Shown here: in pieces, positions 1 to 9,465 of the stretch
Numbering within the stretch: position 1 is the stretch's first letter
How the letters are laid out: every line of letters begins with the position of its first letter
Origin: Gimesia chilikensis
Lineage (GTDB): Bacteria; Planctomycetota; Planctomycetia; Planctomycetales; Planctomycetaceae
Length of the DNA stretch: 64,000 nucleotides
Assembly: GCF_008329715.1 (NCBI RefSeq)
Contig: NZ_VTSR01000007.1
Coordinates: 186,001-250,000, forward strand
Direction: 5' to 3'
Notes under the pieces: model-generated
Told to the model about the DNA's origin: nothing
The model's database searches: none
What the model saw: only the letters and a program-made list of their open reading frames with translations
Position numbers and translations under genes: made by a program

Positions 1-846
1 AACGAACGACTGTTCAAAGGGGGAAATGGACTCCTTCCGGCAAAAATCAATCAGATTCGAGATCTGCAGGCGCAAGGGCTGGTTATCGAACCAATCGCTG
101 ATTCTCCGATTGAGTTACTGAAGAACCTGACTCCGGAACTGTTGAGTCGCGTGCGTCCCCATCGATTTGCGGATGTTGTTCTGGAGCAAGGTGACGGACA
201 GCGTCAGGTTAACGTGTTGGCACGCTGGAATGATCCCCAGCAGTCTCCTGCAGTTCTGGAAAAGCGTTTTGGTGAAGGTCGCGTCCTGTTCTGGACCATT
301 TCAGCAGATAAAAGCTGGAGCGACTGGCCAGCAGAGGCGAGTTTTGTTCTGGCAATGCGGGTCGCGGCACAGGAAATCGCGGCAGAAATTCAACGGGGCG
401 AGAATCTGATTGCCGGTGAACCGATCCACCTGGAACTGGAGACGATCACCGCGCCTCAGGCTGGCGAACTGGTCTGGCTGGATCGTGATCTGAAACCCCA
501 GGAAGTCCGTTTTGGTACGGAAGGTGAATCGAAAACAATTCTCAGCTCCGATCCGATTCGTTATTCAGGCGTCGTGGAAGCAACGTGGCAAGACACACAA
601 TCTGGCGGGCAGACACAGAAATTTGCCATCAATGCGAATGTGGAAGATTCATTGCAGGAAAGACTGAATGAGCAGGAATTGCAGCAGTATCTGGGGCGCA
701 TGCCTTTAAAGCTGATTCGTTATCAGGGAAAAGAAATGGACTTATCGACAGCCGGGACTGAATTATGGCGATATCTGGCAGTCGTCTTACTGGGTTGTCT
801 GATTTCCGAGAGTATGCTGGCGGCCTGGATTGGTCGTCGTCGCTAA
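1..846 (+). CDS. BatA-like membrane protein, C-terminal part (5' end outside window)
   Basis: The frame is open from the first base, so this is the 3' part of a longer gene. The visible 281 residues form a soluble region with a glutamine-amidotransferase/VWA-accessory look, including a stretch on restoring control by the gene's typical 'RVLFWTISAD' strand, then one C-terminal membrane helix (about the last 25 residues) ending in a basic GRRR tail. Planctomycete BatA-type proteins have this layout: large periplasmic domain and a C-terminal anchor. The next gene starts about 10 bases after the stop, suggesting an operon. Family assignment rests on context and layout; exact function is unknown. 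Confidence 0.6.
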   Translation, partial: NERLFKGGNGLLPAKINQIRDLQAQGLVIEPIADSPIELLKNLTPELLSRVRPHRFADVVLEQGDGQRQVNVLARWNDPQQSPAVLEKRFGEGRVLFWTISADKSWSDWPAEASFVLAMRVAAQEIAAEIQRGENLIAGEPIHLELETITAPQAGELVWLDRDLKPQEVRFGTEGESKTILSSDPIRYSGVVEATWQDTQSGGQTQKFAINANVEDSLQERLNEQELQQYLGRMPLKLIRYQGKEMDLSTAGTELWRYLAVVLLGCLISESMLAAWIGRRR

Positions 847-856
847 AGAAAGAGTT

Positions 857-3277
857 GTGAACTTGAACCGATTTCTGGAAAAACTGTTTGGTATTCAATC
901 CTCGACCTGGGCCGAAGGTGGCCAATGGTCCGCGCAGTGGGTTGGCTTGCCTTCAGGAGATCGAATGCTCTTTCTGATTCTGGGAGTCGTCGTACTGGTA
1001 GCTGGCGGATGGTGGTTGTATCAACGGGATGCAAGGCAGATACCCCTGCTCCGCCGCTGTCTGTTGTACTCAATCCGAATCGCTTTGGTGCTGTTGGTGA
1101 TTGCCATGCTGCTCGAACCAATTCTGGTATTGAGCAAAGAGGAAAAAATTCCTTCGCATCTGCTGGTCCTTTTGGATACATCACAGTCCATGTCGCTGAA
1201 GGATGCCTGGCAGGATGAAGAACGGGCTATGGAAGTGGCACGCAGTCTGGGGATGTCGTCAGACGTGGATGCTCTCCGCAGAATGAACCGCCTGCAACTT
1301 GCACAGAAAATGGTGACACCATCGTTTCTGAAAGACCTGTCTGCTGACGGAAAACGCACGGTCCACCTGCATGGGTTCAATGATAAGTTCAATCCAGAGG
1401 CATTATCAGACTCTGAGGAATGGCACGCCGGTGGAAATGCGACTGCTATCGCCAGTTCTCTTCGCCAGGCACTGCTTTCTTATTCCGGGATGCCTCTCTC
1501 GGGGGTTTTACTGATCAGCGATGGACAATCGACGTCTGGAGAACCCCCGGAAGAAGTCTTGCAGATGCTGTCTGATGAAGGAATCCCTCTGGTTGCGGTT
1601 GGTATGGGGACAACTGATGGGCCGCGGAATGTCGCGATTACAGAACTCGAAGTCAGCCCGGTGGTGTTTGTGCAGGATGCGAACCAACTGACGGTGCATA
1701 TTGAATCACGGGGAATGCAGACTCAATCTGCGACCCTGCTGATTGAGCAGCGACGTAATGGTGGGCCCTGGCAGGAATTCATTCGCGAGGATGTCGTGCT
1801 TAACCTCGAGGGGCAGTTACAACCGCGGACGTATCAGTTTTCTGAAACAAAAACCGGTAAGGTCGAATTTCGAGCAAGTATTATCGATGCGGGGCCGGAA
1901 ATCTCGCAGGATGATAATCTGGCCTCCGCCGAAGTACGCGTGATCCGACAGCGGTTGAATGTCCTGTTTATTGCAGGATCGACTTTTCCTGAAGTTCAGT
2001 TTCTGCGAAATACGTTTTTACGGGATCGCCAGATTAATCTTTCGACCTGGCTCATGGCGGCTGATAAAACCTATGAACATCCGGGCGATCTGCCAATTCG
2101 TCGTCTGCCGGTCACTCAGGAAGAGCTCAATGATTATGACTGTGTGATATTGTACGATCCTGATCCCAACGGCTGGCCTGTTAATTTCCCGGAGTTGCTT
2201 ACGAATTTTGTGACCAAAGCAGGAGGTGGACTGGTCTATATTGCCGGTGAAATGCAGACCGCGAATATGTTCGATCATCAGTCTGATCCTACCCTGGACT
2301 GGTTAAACTTATTGCCCGTTATTCGAGAGCCGGGCCTCTTTCGCTCTCAGGTTCAGATTCGGTTGAGTGCTCGCTCTCCCTGGAAACTGGATGTGACTAC
2401 TCAGGGAGTTCAGGATCCCATTTTTAACTTTGCCAGTGATCGTCAGGCAAATGAGCAGCTTCTGAAAAATTTACCCGGCATGTTCTGGCACTTTCCTGTG
2501 ACCAAGGCGAAACCGGGGGCGACGGTGCTCGCAGTTCACGCGGATCCCCGCATGCGAAATGAATACGGTCAGGAGGTCCTGATCGCCTCGCAACGCGTGG
2601 GACCCGGCTGGTCAATTTTTATTGGTTTTGACAGCACCTATCGCTGGCGATATCTGAATGAGCAGTTGTTTGACGGATTCTGGGCACGAGTAGTGGATCG
2701 GGCCGGCAGGAGCAAACAACTGGGAGGAAATTACCCTTTCCGGCTTTCGACGCCAAAGGCACAGTACCAGCCCGGAGAACAGGCTAAGGTGATTGCCCGA
2801 TTTCTGGATGAGAGCCAGATCGAGCCTGGTCTACAGCGTTTATACGGTGAAGTGGAGCGCGGTGATGAACAGCCGATTCCACTGACGTTGACTGAAGGCA
2901 ATCAAAGAGGTGAATTCTCTACGAACTTTCCGGTACCGTCACCTGGGACGTATTTTGTCCGTGTCTGGATGGGAGATGAAGCAGCCGGGGCGAGTGTGAA
3001 AGCGGCTACCATGCCAATAAAAGTCGAATTTCCAAATCAGGAACTGCAAAATCCGACTCTGAACGAAGCGTACCTGGAGACCATGTCGAGTTCGACGGGA
3101 GGTCGGGTATATCAGTTGTCAGAAATGAACGACATTGTAGGTGCTTTCAAAATTAAAGAGGTCTCCCGTTTTCTGGAAGAACGACAGGAAATCTGGGATG
3201 CACCAATTTTCTATATTTTAATCTTTGGTTTACTGGTTACAGAATGGATTTTGCGAAAGTGGTGCCGTCTGATTTAA
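857..3277 (+). CDS. VWA-domain membrane protein of the Bat-type locus
   Basis: I place the start at GTG 857, preceded by AAAGAAAGAG and lying just after the previous stop; an in-frame TTG at 830 would overlap the upstream gene. Two N-terminal membrane helices are followed by a von Willebrand A-like domain with a MIDAS motif DTSQS (about residues 107-111) and the strand LLISDGQS. A middle region resembles the glutamine-amidotransferase-like fold of planctomycete Bat proteins, and a last membrane helix sits at the C terminus. VWA domains bind protein partners through a divalent metal; in Bat operons they sit at the inner membrane. Role here is inferred as an envelope scaffold. Confidence 0.75.
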   Translation: MNLNRFLEKLFGIQSSTWAEGGQWSAQWVGLPSGDRMLFLILGVVVLVAGGWWLYQRDARQIPLLRRCLLYSIRIALVLLVIAMLLEPILVLSKEEKIPSHLLVLLDTSQSMSLKDAWQDEERAMEVARSLGMSSDVDALRRMNRLQLAQKMVTPSFLKDLSADGKRTVHLHGFNDKFNPEALSDSEEWHAGGNATAIASSLRQALLSYSGMPLSGVLLISDGQSTSGEPPEEVLQMLSDEGIPLVAVGMGTTDGPRNVAITELEVSPVVFVQDANQLTVHIESRGMQTQSATLLIEQRRNGGPWQEFIREDVVLNLEGQLQPRTYQFSETKTGKVEFRASIIDAGPEISQDDNLASAEVRVIRQRLNVLFIAGSTFPEVQFLRNTFLRDRQINLSTWLMAADKTYEHPGDLPIRRLPVTQEELNDYDCVILYDPDPNGWPVNFPELLTNFVTKAGGGLVYIAGEMQTANMFDHQSDPTLDWLNLLPVIREPGLFRSQVQIRLSARSPWKLDVTTQGVQDPIFNFASDRQANEQLLKNLPGMFWHFPVTKAKPGATVLAVHADPRMRNEYGQEVLIASQRVGPGWSIFIGFDSTYRWRYLNEQLFDGFWARVVDRAGRSKQLGGNYPFRLSTPKAQYQPGEQAKVIARFLDESQIEPGLQRLYGEVERGDEQPIPLTLTEGNQRGEFSTNFPVPSPGTYFVRVWMGDEAAGASVKAATMPIKVEFPNQELQNPTLNEAYLETMSSSTGGRVYQLSEMNDIVGAFKIKEVSRFLEERQEIWDAPIFYILIFGLLVTEWILRKWCRLI

Positions 3278-3310
3278 AAGATGGTATATCGCAACAGGAG
3301 TCAGCGGTAG

Positions 3311-5476
3311 ATGTCCGAACTAAAGTCGCATAAATATGCAGAGCTGCAAAACACGATTTCCAGAAAACTGGATCGTGTAGGACGTGCGCTGCGCCGGCAT
3401 ATTCTGCTGGAAGCGGCGGCACGAATCGGTCTGGCTTTGCTGTTTCTGGCTGCGTTTTCACTCCTGTTTGACTGGTGGCTGGAATTGAGTCTGGTTACCC
3501 GTGTTGGATGCCTGTCGGCGGGATTTGCGATCATCGGTTACCTGGTGTGGCGGTATATCTACATTCCGTTCCAGGTCTCTCTTTCGCCAATTGAAGTGGC
3601 TAATTTGATCGACCGTGCGCGGCGGGTCAATGATCAGCAGGCTCTGGCGCCTCAGGTGGCAAGCCTGTTACAGTTGCCTGGTCATCAGTATGAAAAAGAG
3701 CAGTCTGATGAGATGATCGCACAGGCGGTTCAGGAAAATTATCAGCGTCTCAGCAATTATCCTTACGAGAAAACGATCAACCAGAAGCACACCCAGGCCT
3801 GTCTGCTGGGACTTTTCGCAGCTGTTCTGATCCCCGTCTGTTTTCTGATTGTTCTGCCAGCAACGGCACAATTATGGGGAGCACGCTGGTTACTCGGTTC
3901 CAGTCAGCCCTGGCCTCGTGATACCCGATTAATTGTCGTTGGTCTGCAAGAAGGACAGTGGGTGCTTCCACGGGGGGAAGCGGCGACCTTACAGATTCAG
4001 GTGGAAGATGCAGACAAGCCGACGGAGAGTGTCTGGCTCTCTCTGGAGGATGAAAATGGTGAGAGTGAAACAATTACCATGAATCGCTTTCAGGCAGGAG
4101 ATTTTCGCTATGAACTGCCTCCTGTACAACTTCCAATTCAGGCACAGGCCTGGGGAGGTGATGGCCAGACAGAACCTTTTGAAATTGTTCCCATCGATCG
4201 GCCCCGGATTACCGATTTATCCATTCGTGCATCGCATCCCCGTCTTTCGGAACCTTTTGTATCTCATTTTTCCGCTTCGGAAGGAAATGTCCGATTACTG
4301 CCTCAGTCAAAAGTGACATTAGAGCTGACCACAAATGTGAAGGTCCGCAAGATTGACGTTGATTCTGAGGAGATCTCGTTACAATGGAACAGTACGGATG
4401 GAAAGCATTTCCAGACAGAATGGACGCATGAGAAGCCTGTTAATTTCAGGCTGACATTACATTCTGCAGAGCACGAAATCAGTTCCCATCCCCGTCCGGT
4501 ATCCATTGGTGTGCAACCAGATCGTAGCCCGCGGCTTAGTTTTCGTTATTCAGGGCTGCGGCAGCGAATTACTCCGCAGGCAACGATCCCCTTTTCGATC
4601 TTAGCTCGGGATGATTTTGGAATACGGCAGGTGGGGATGACATCAGAGGTTCCTTTGGCCGGGATAGCAACTTCAAATAAATCAGCAATTGAACCCGAAG
4701 AAGTATCGGATTCATCGACTCCGAAAAATATGAAGCATGAGCAGAATTACCCTGTTTATGGTCCGGAGGATCCTGCGAGTGAGACCGTTGTTGAGCATGA
4801 ACAACGAGTTTCCATTGCCGAGATGAAACTGAATCCGGGAGCGGTGATTACTTTTCAAAGTTTTGCAGAAGACAACTGTTTCACGGGGCGTCAGAAAACC
4901 AACTCACGACAGTTAGTGTTTCGAGTGGTTAAGCCAGAGGAACTGTTCCGCGAAATTCTGTTGCGACAGCAGCAATTAAGGGCACGGCTCCGAAAGTCTC
5001 GTGATCAGGCAGAACAGTTACGTGATAAATTGAAATTGGCTCAGAATTCAAAAGAAGCAGCAGCCTGGATTCGAGAGCATCAGTTGATTCGACGGGAAGT
5101 CGGACAGGTCAGTCATGCTTTAAATAGTTCTGTGGAAGAGATGAAACTGAATCAACTGGGAGGCGCGGAGACCTGGCAGTTAATCGAGCAGACGGTGCTC
5201 AAACCATTGCAAGGTCTACACGATCGTGAGATGGAGCAGCAACGGCAGTCGTTGGAGTCACTTCGGAGTCAGACTCCGGAGCCGCTGTCGCAACTGACCG
5301 ATCAGCAGGATCAGATTCTAAAGACGATGGACCAGATATTGAACAATATGGCCCAATGGGACAGTTTCATCGACGTAGTCAATCAGTTGAACGCCGTAAT
5401 TAAACTGGAACAGGTTGTGAGAGATAAAACAGAAGAACTCAAAAAGAAGCAGACAGATTCCATTTTTGATAAGTAA
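3311..5476 (+). CDS. Membrane-anchored coiled-coil protein (DUF4175-like layout)
   Basis: 721 residues. AGGAG lies about 10 bases before the ATG. Three hydrophobic helices occur in the first 200 residues (around 35-53, 58-80 and 155-185). A beta-rich periplasmic region follows, and from about residue 545 a long Q/E/K/R-rich coiled coil reaches the end. The arrangement recalls DUF4175-type proteins found beside Bat genes, but I do not see a diagnostic motif. It is 33 bases after the VWA gene and probably in the same transcript. A structural or partner-binding role at the envelope is inference. Confidence 0.6.
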   Translation: MSELKSHKYAELQNTISRKLDRVGRALRRHILLEAAARIGLALLFLAAFSLLFDWWLELSLVTRVGCLSAGFAIIGYLVWRYIYIPFQVSLSPIEVANLIDRARRVNDQQALAPQVASLLQLPGHQYEKEQSDEMIAQAVQENYQRLSNYPYEKTINQKHTQACLLGLFAAVLIPVCFLIVLPATAQLWGARWLLGSSQPWPRDTRLIVVGLQEGQWVLPRGEAATLQIQVEDADKPTESVWLSLEDENGESETITMNRFQAGDFRYELPPVQLPIQAQAWGGDGQTEPFEIVPIDRPRITDLSIRASHPRLSEPFVSHFSASEGNVRLLPQSKVTLELTTNVKVRKIDVDSEEISLQWNSTDGKHFQTEWTHEKPVNFRLTLHSAEHEISSHPRPVSIGVQPDRSPRLSFRYSGLRQRITPQATIPFSILARDDFGIRQVGMTSEVPLAGIATSNKSAIEPEEVSDSSTPKNMKHEQNYPVYGPEDPASETVVEHEQRVSIAEMKLNPGAVITFQSFAEDNCFTGRQKTNSRQLVFRVVKPEELFREILLRQQQLRARLRKSRDQAEQLRDKLKLAQNSKEAAAWIREHQLIRREVGQVSHALNSSVEEMKLNQLGGAETWQLIEQTVLKPLQGLHDREMEQQRQSLESLRSQTPEPLSQLTDQQDQILKTMDQILNNMAQWDSFIDVVNQLNAVIKLEQVVRDKTEELKKKQTDSIFDK

Positions 5477-5528
5477 AGGTCGTGACGATCGCGTCACTCT
5501 GATTCCCCCTGTGATGGAGGTGTGGGAC

Positions 5529-6989
5529 ATGCGAAACAAACACAAGGCAAGAAAATACGGGATGATCTGGCTGATCGTACTGACGATTCAACTGGGAGCG
5601 CTACAGGCGAAAGACAAAACAGAGACCGTATCCAATACTGCAGTCAGCTCAAATGAGAAAGTAACGCCTCAGAAACGGATCCAGTTCGAGCAGGACAAAG
5701 CCAAGGCACACATGCAGGAGTTGGAGGAGCGGATGTATCGACTCTCCCGCCTGATTCAGGAGTCGCAGCCCGAAGATGCCGCCAGACTACTGCTGGGACT
5801 ACGTAAAGCCCGCGAACAGCTGATTCTGGATCGGATGGGAGAAGCTTCCCGAATGCTGGATGACCTGAAGTTGAATCAAGCCAGCCAGGAGCAGAAGGAA
5901 ATTCTGGTACTGCTGGAAGAACTCAAAAAACTGCTGCTGACAGCGGATATCGGGCTGGAGCTGAAACTGGAACAGTTGCGTAAATTGATTGACTCTCGAG
6001 AAACCTTGAACAAACTCATCAAAAAAGAGGAGTTGCAGCTTTCTCACACACTGGAGCAGCAAAAAACACAAAAGACCGATTCTGAGAAATTCAAGGCCCT
6101 GGAAACCAGTGAACGTCGCAATCAGAAGTCCGCAGAAAATCTGCAGCAACAACTGCGTGAATATGGAGCTGCATCGAAGGGAATCTGTAATTCACTGTCA
6201 GGAGCCGGCAAATGCATGGGAGGCGCCTGCAAAAAACTGGGAGAATCTAAGCCTAAACCGGCTTCACAAGAGCAGAAAAAAGCAATAGCGCAGTTGAGCC
6301 GTGCGGATCAGGAAACACAGAAACTGGAAGAACAACTGCGCAAAGAAGTCGAGTCGCTGGTTCGTCAACGTGTAATGGATCAGTTGCAGGATATGATTGT
6401 GCAACAGAAACAGATCCGCGAAGTTACAACCAAGCTGCAGGACCGAGTGGCGCAGAAGCAGAAACAGGCCCTGGCGGCAGTCAGGCGCCTGTCGAATTCT
6501 GAAGAGAAGATTATCGGTCTCTGCTCAGAATCGATTGAGCTCTGCGAATTGACCCGTTTCAGCCTGGTCCTGCCTGTTGCGCTGGGCGCGATTCGCGAAC
6601 AGATGGAATTCGTCAGCGAAGGTCTGGAACAGGGACAGGCCGATCAGGAAATTATCGCAGATCAGCAGCAGATCGAGAAAGATCTCCAGGCGCTGCTCGA
6701 TGCGATGCAGGAAGCTTCGCGTCCGGTCAGTAAGAATGGTGGTGGTCAATGTAAGGGGTGCCAGGGGAATCGGAATAAGTTGCTGGCTGAAGTCAAAATG
6801 CTCCGATGGATGCAGCAGTCCGTGCACCAGCGGACAGAAAGCCTCGATCGACAGATTGCAGATAAAAAGATCACGGGCGATTCGCTGAAAGACCGCATCG
6901 AGTTGCTGACGGTGCGTCAGAAAGAGATCGATACGGTTACCGGTCGCTTACACAGTATGACCTGTCCTCATTGTCTGGGAGGTGAATGA
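5529..6989 (+). CDS. Secreted coiled-coil protein with paired-cysteine clusters
   Basis: The ATG at 5529 is chosen because GGAGG lies at 5516-5520; a longer frame from 5466 would put extra charged residues before the signal sequence. The 486-residue product starts with a short basic stretch and a hydrophobic signal helix ending near LQA. The rest is almost all coiled coil rich in Q, E, K and L. Cysteines are clustered: CNSLSGAGKCMGGACKK, LCSESIELC, CKGC and a C-terminal CPHC. Two CxxC pairs suggest metal binding or disulphides. The last four bases overlap the next gene. No family recognised. Confidence 0.65.
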   Translation: MRNKHKARKYGMIWLIVLTIQLGALQAKDKTETVSNTAVSSNEKVTPQKRIQFEQDKAKAHMQELEERMYRLSRLIQESQPEDAARLLLGLRKAREQLILDRMGEASRMLDDLKLNQASQEQKEILVLLEELKKLLLTADIGLELKLEQLRKLIDSRETLNKLIKKEELQLSHTLEQQKTQKTDSEKFKALETSERRNQKSAENLQQQLREYGAASKGICNSLSGAGKCMGGACKKLGESKPKPASQEQKKAIAQLSRADQETQKLEEQLRKEVESLVRQRVMDQLQDMIVQQKQIREVTTKLQDRVAQKQKQALAAVRRLSNSEEKIIGLCSESIELCELTRFSLVLPVALGAIREQMEFVSEGLEQGQADQEIIADQQQIEKDLQALLDAMQEASRPVSKNGGGQCKGCQGNRNKLLAEVKMLRWMQQSVHQRTESLDRQIADKKITGDSLKDRIELLTVRQKEIDTVTGRLHSMTCPHCLGGE

Positions 6990-7627
6990 TGCGATGCATT
7001 AAACACAGCTATGTATATCTGGCAGTGACTGTCTGTTGTGTAACGCTCTGGCTGGAGATGGCACAGGCTGCTGACATAGATCGTCCGGAGAGAACTGATA
7101 AGGCAGTCGAGGCCGCTAAACCAGTTCCTGTTCCGGGAAAAATCTCACCAGGTGCTCTCCCTGGACAGCAGGATGTCATGTCCCTGATGCGCGATGATGC
7201 TTGGTTAAAGGATCCGTTTAAGAATATCCAGACCGATGTCAAATCGGTGATTAATGATTTCGATCAGGGCCAGACGAAGAAACCAGCCAGTACAACTCAG
7301 CCACGCATTATTTCCCGTTTGGACACCCTGATTGAGATGCTTGAGAAATCATGCAAGAAAGGGGGCGGTGGCGCAGGTGCGAATCCATCACGCCCGGCAA
7401 ATGCTTCGACACTGGGAAAAGGTCCTGGCGGACAGGGAGACCTCAGAGCACCCGACAAAAAAGGACGCAACTGGGCCGATCTGACACCCAAACAGCGCGA
7501 GAAAATTCTGCAGTCGCGAACGGAGGGCTTCCCTCCCGGCTATGAAGACATACTCGCAGATTACTTTCGGCGACTGGCGCGGAACAAGGATCTGAAGAAA
7601 AATGAGACGACTGATAAACCAGAGTAA
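6986..7627 (+). CDS. Small secreted protein with planctomycete C-terminal FPPGY motif
   Basis: 213 residues, starting at ATG 6986 inside the stop of the upstream gene (ATGA overlap), with GGAGGTG at 6978-6984. A signal peptide covers about the first 28 residues (…MAQAAD). The middle is low complexity (G/A/P). The C terminus holds the pattern WADLTPKQREKIL…FPPGYEDILADYFRRLA, a pattern I associate with many planctomycete secreted proteins of unknown role next to coiled-coil partners. Translational coupling suggests it works with the preceding cysteine-rich protein. Confidence 0.65.
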   Translation: MMRCIKHSYVYLAVTVCCVTLWLEMAQAADIDRPERTDKAVEAAKPVPVPGKISPGALPGQQDVMSLMRDDAWLKDPFKNIQTDVKSVINDFDQGQTKKPASTTQPRIISRLDTLIEMLEKSCKKGGGGAGANPSRPANASTLGKGPGGQGDLRAPDKKGRNWADLTPKQREKILQSRTEGFPPGYEDILADYFRRLARNKDLKKNETTDKPE

Positions 7628-7631
7628 AATC

Positions 7632-9446
7632 ATGAATCGAATGCTGGTATCAACCGGATGGAGTCTTGTCTGGCTGTCTGCGCTGTTGGTTGGCCTGGAA
7701 GAGCATGTTCAGGCTGATGAGGTAATGCTTTATGACGGGAAAAAAATCAGCGGACAAATCCGGAACATTACCGCTGACTCATTGACTGTGGACGTTGGGA
7801 AACAACAGCAGAAGGTGAACCTGTTTGATGTAACATCATACAAATTTGTCGAACCAGCCCTGCCACAAAACGTCAGTCAGTTATTAATTGATGGTGAGAA
7901 ACCCAGCTATACCAGTGGACCACGCACCGCAAAAATCAAGCTGCGGAAAGGGTATCACCGATTTACTCTGCCCTATTATCATACGCTGGGGGTGGCGAAG
8001 CTGGAGATCAAAATGTCGGGGCCCGGGATCAAAAATGCAGAAGTACCCCGGGAGATGCTTTCACGGGTCACGGATCAGGTAAGAAAAATAGCCACGCGTG
8101 AGTATCAGGTGGATCAGGCTGGTTTTCGTTTGCCAGTAGAAGTGAAACAGCCGGAACGGTATGTCGCCTACCGACTGATGGAATGGACTGATCCGGCGGC
8201 AGTTAAATCGATTCTGGATCTGCGGTATCTGTCGGTGAAGAAATATGGTGCCAGTCCGCGACTGGCACTGTTGACCAAACGCAGTGCGATTCATTTTGGA
8301 ATTATTTATGAGGGACTCATCAAGATTCCGCAGGATGGTGAATACACATTTTCGATTGATACAGACAAAAACAGTAAGGCACAGTTTTATCTCGGAGCGT
8401 TTCCTCGTGAACTGTATCGCAAATCGCAGAGTAAAAAAGAATCCAACTGGAAACTGGCCTTTGATCAGGACGGAAAGCTGACGGGTAAACTAAAACAGTG
8501 GGATGCTAACGGAGTTGTCATGACCCTGCCACTCGCATCTCAGGATGTTGATGTTACATTGCAGCCTGATGTGATTTGGGAAGTCTGGCATCAGGCAGAA
8601 GGAATCAGTCAACCAGGAAGTTCTGAACGGAAAGGCGAATCGAAGACTGAAGATACTGCTTACATTCGAACCAGTGATGGGAAGGTTCACCGGGTGACAG
8701 GCGAAGTTGTGAGTATGGATAGTCAGAGCCTGCGGTTCCTCTACCAGGGAGAGGAACGTGAAGTCAAACAGGATCGCGTTGTAGGGCTCGTGCTGCATAA
8801 AAAACGAACTGAGAAAAAAAACAGCCTTAAGCTAATCAGTCTGATTCGACTGGTCGGCGGTTCTCAACTGCCAGGGGTGGTCTCATCTACTGATCCCACT
8901 CAACTGACAATTGACCTGCCTGGCGGGACAAAACTATCTGTTTCCAATGAAGATCTGGAATCAGTAAAAACGATCAATGCCCGCTCTGTCTCATTGACGG
9001 AAATCATTCCAGAAACTGTGACAGAAGTGCCGTTTTTTAATCAGGTCTTTCCTTACCAAATCAACCGTTCATTTAACGGAAAAGAGCTGCAGATCGGCAA
9101 GCAGTTATTTTCAAAAGGCTTGTGTGTGCATGCGAAAACGATCCTGGTTTATCGCCTCGACCGGCAGTTCGAGAAATTCACTGTGACCCCGGGACTGCAG
9201 CATGGGACCGGCGATTCCGGCAATGTCTCTGTGACTGTCTCGGGAGATGGGAAGACCCTGTTTGAGAACCAGGCATTTACCAGTCAGACGCAGCAGGGAC
9301 CGCTCAACTTAGACGTGAGCGGTTGTCAACAACTGACTCTGACAGTTGATTTTGGTCAACAGCAGAATGTGGGAGACCGATTTGTCTGGGGAGCACCTCA
9401 GTTGATCCGGGCATCTCCCCAGGGCCTGGCTGTCAGCAAGAAATAG
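7632..9446 (+). CDS. Secreted protein with PA14-like and C-terminal NPCBM domains
   Basis: The ATG at 7632 is used, four bases after the preceding stop; an in-frame ATG at 7602 lies inside the upstream gene. 604 residues with a signal peptide ending around VQA. A region near residues 215-260 (GLIKIPQDGEYTFSIDTDKN) looks like a PA14 carbohydrate-binding core. The last 150 residues look like an NPCBM/NEW2 domain (GKELQIGKQLFSKGLCVHAKT … GDRFVWGAPQLI). Both modules bind glycans or surfaces. Short repeated strands between them resemble small SH3-like barrels. Function: probable envelope or exopolysaccharide binding, inferred. Confidence 0.7.
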   Translation: MNRMLVSTGWSLVWLSALLVGLEEHVQADEVMLYDGKKISGQIRNITADSLTVDVGKQQQKVNLFDVTSYKFVEPALPQNVSQLLIDGEKPSYTSGPRTAKIKLRKGYHRFTLPYYHTLGVAKLEIKMSGPGIKNAEVPREMLSRVTDQVRKIATREYQVDQAGFRLPVEVKQPERYVAYRLMEWTDPAAVKSILDLRYLSVKKYGASPRLALLTKRSAIHFGIIYEGLIKIPQDGEYTFSIDTDKNSKAQFYLGAFPRELYRKSQSKKESNWKLAFDQDGKLTGKLKQWDANGVVMTLPLASQDVDVTLQPDVIWEVWHQAEGISQPGSSERKGESKTEDTAYIRTSDGKVHRVTGEVVSMDSQSLRFLYQGEEREVKQDRVVGLVLHKKRTEKKNSLKLISLIRLVGGSQLPGVVSSTDPTQLTIDLPGGTKLSVSNEDLESVKTINARSVSLTEIIPETVTEVPFFNQVFPYQINRSFNGKELQIGKQLFSKGLCVHAKTILVYRLDRQFEKFTVTPGLQHGTGDSGNVSVTVSGDGKTLFENQAFTSQTQQGPLNLDVSGCQQLTLTVDFGQQQNVGDRFVWGAPQLIRASPQGLAVSKK

Positions 9447-9465
9447 ATCAGATTTGGATGAAGTA

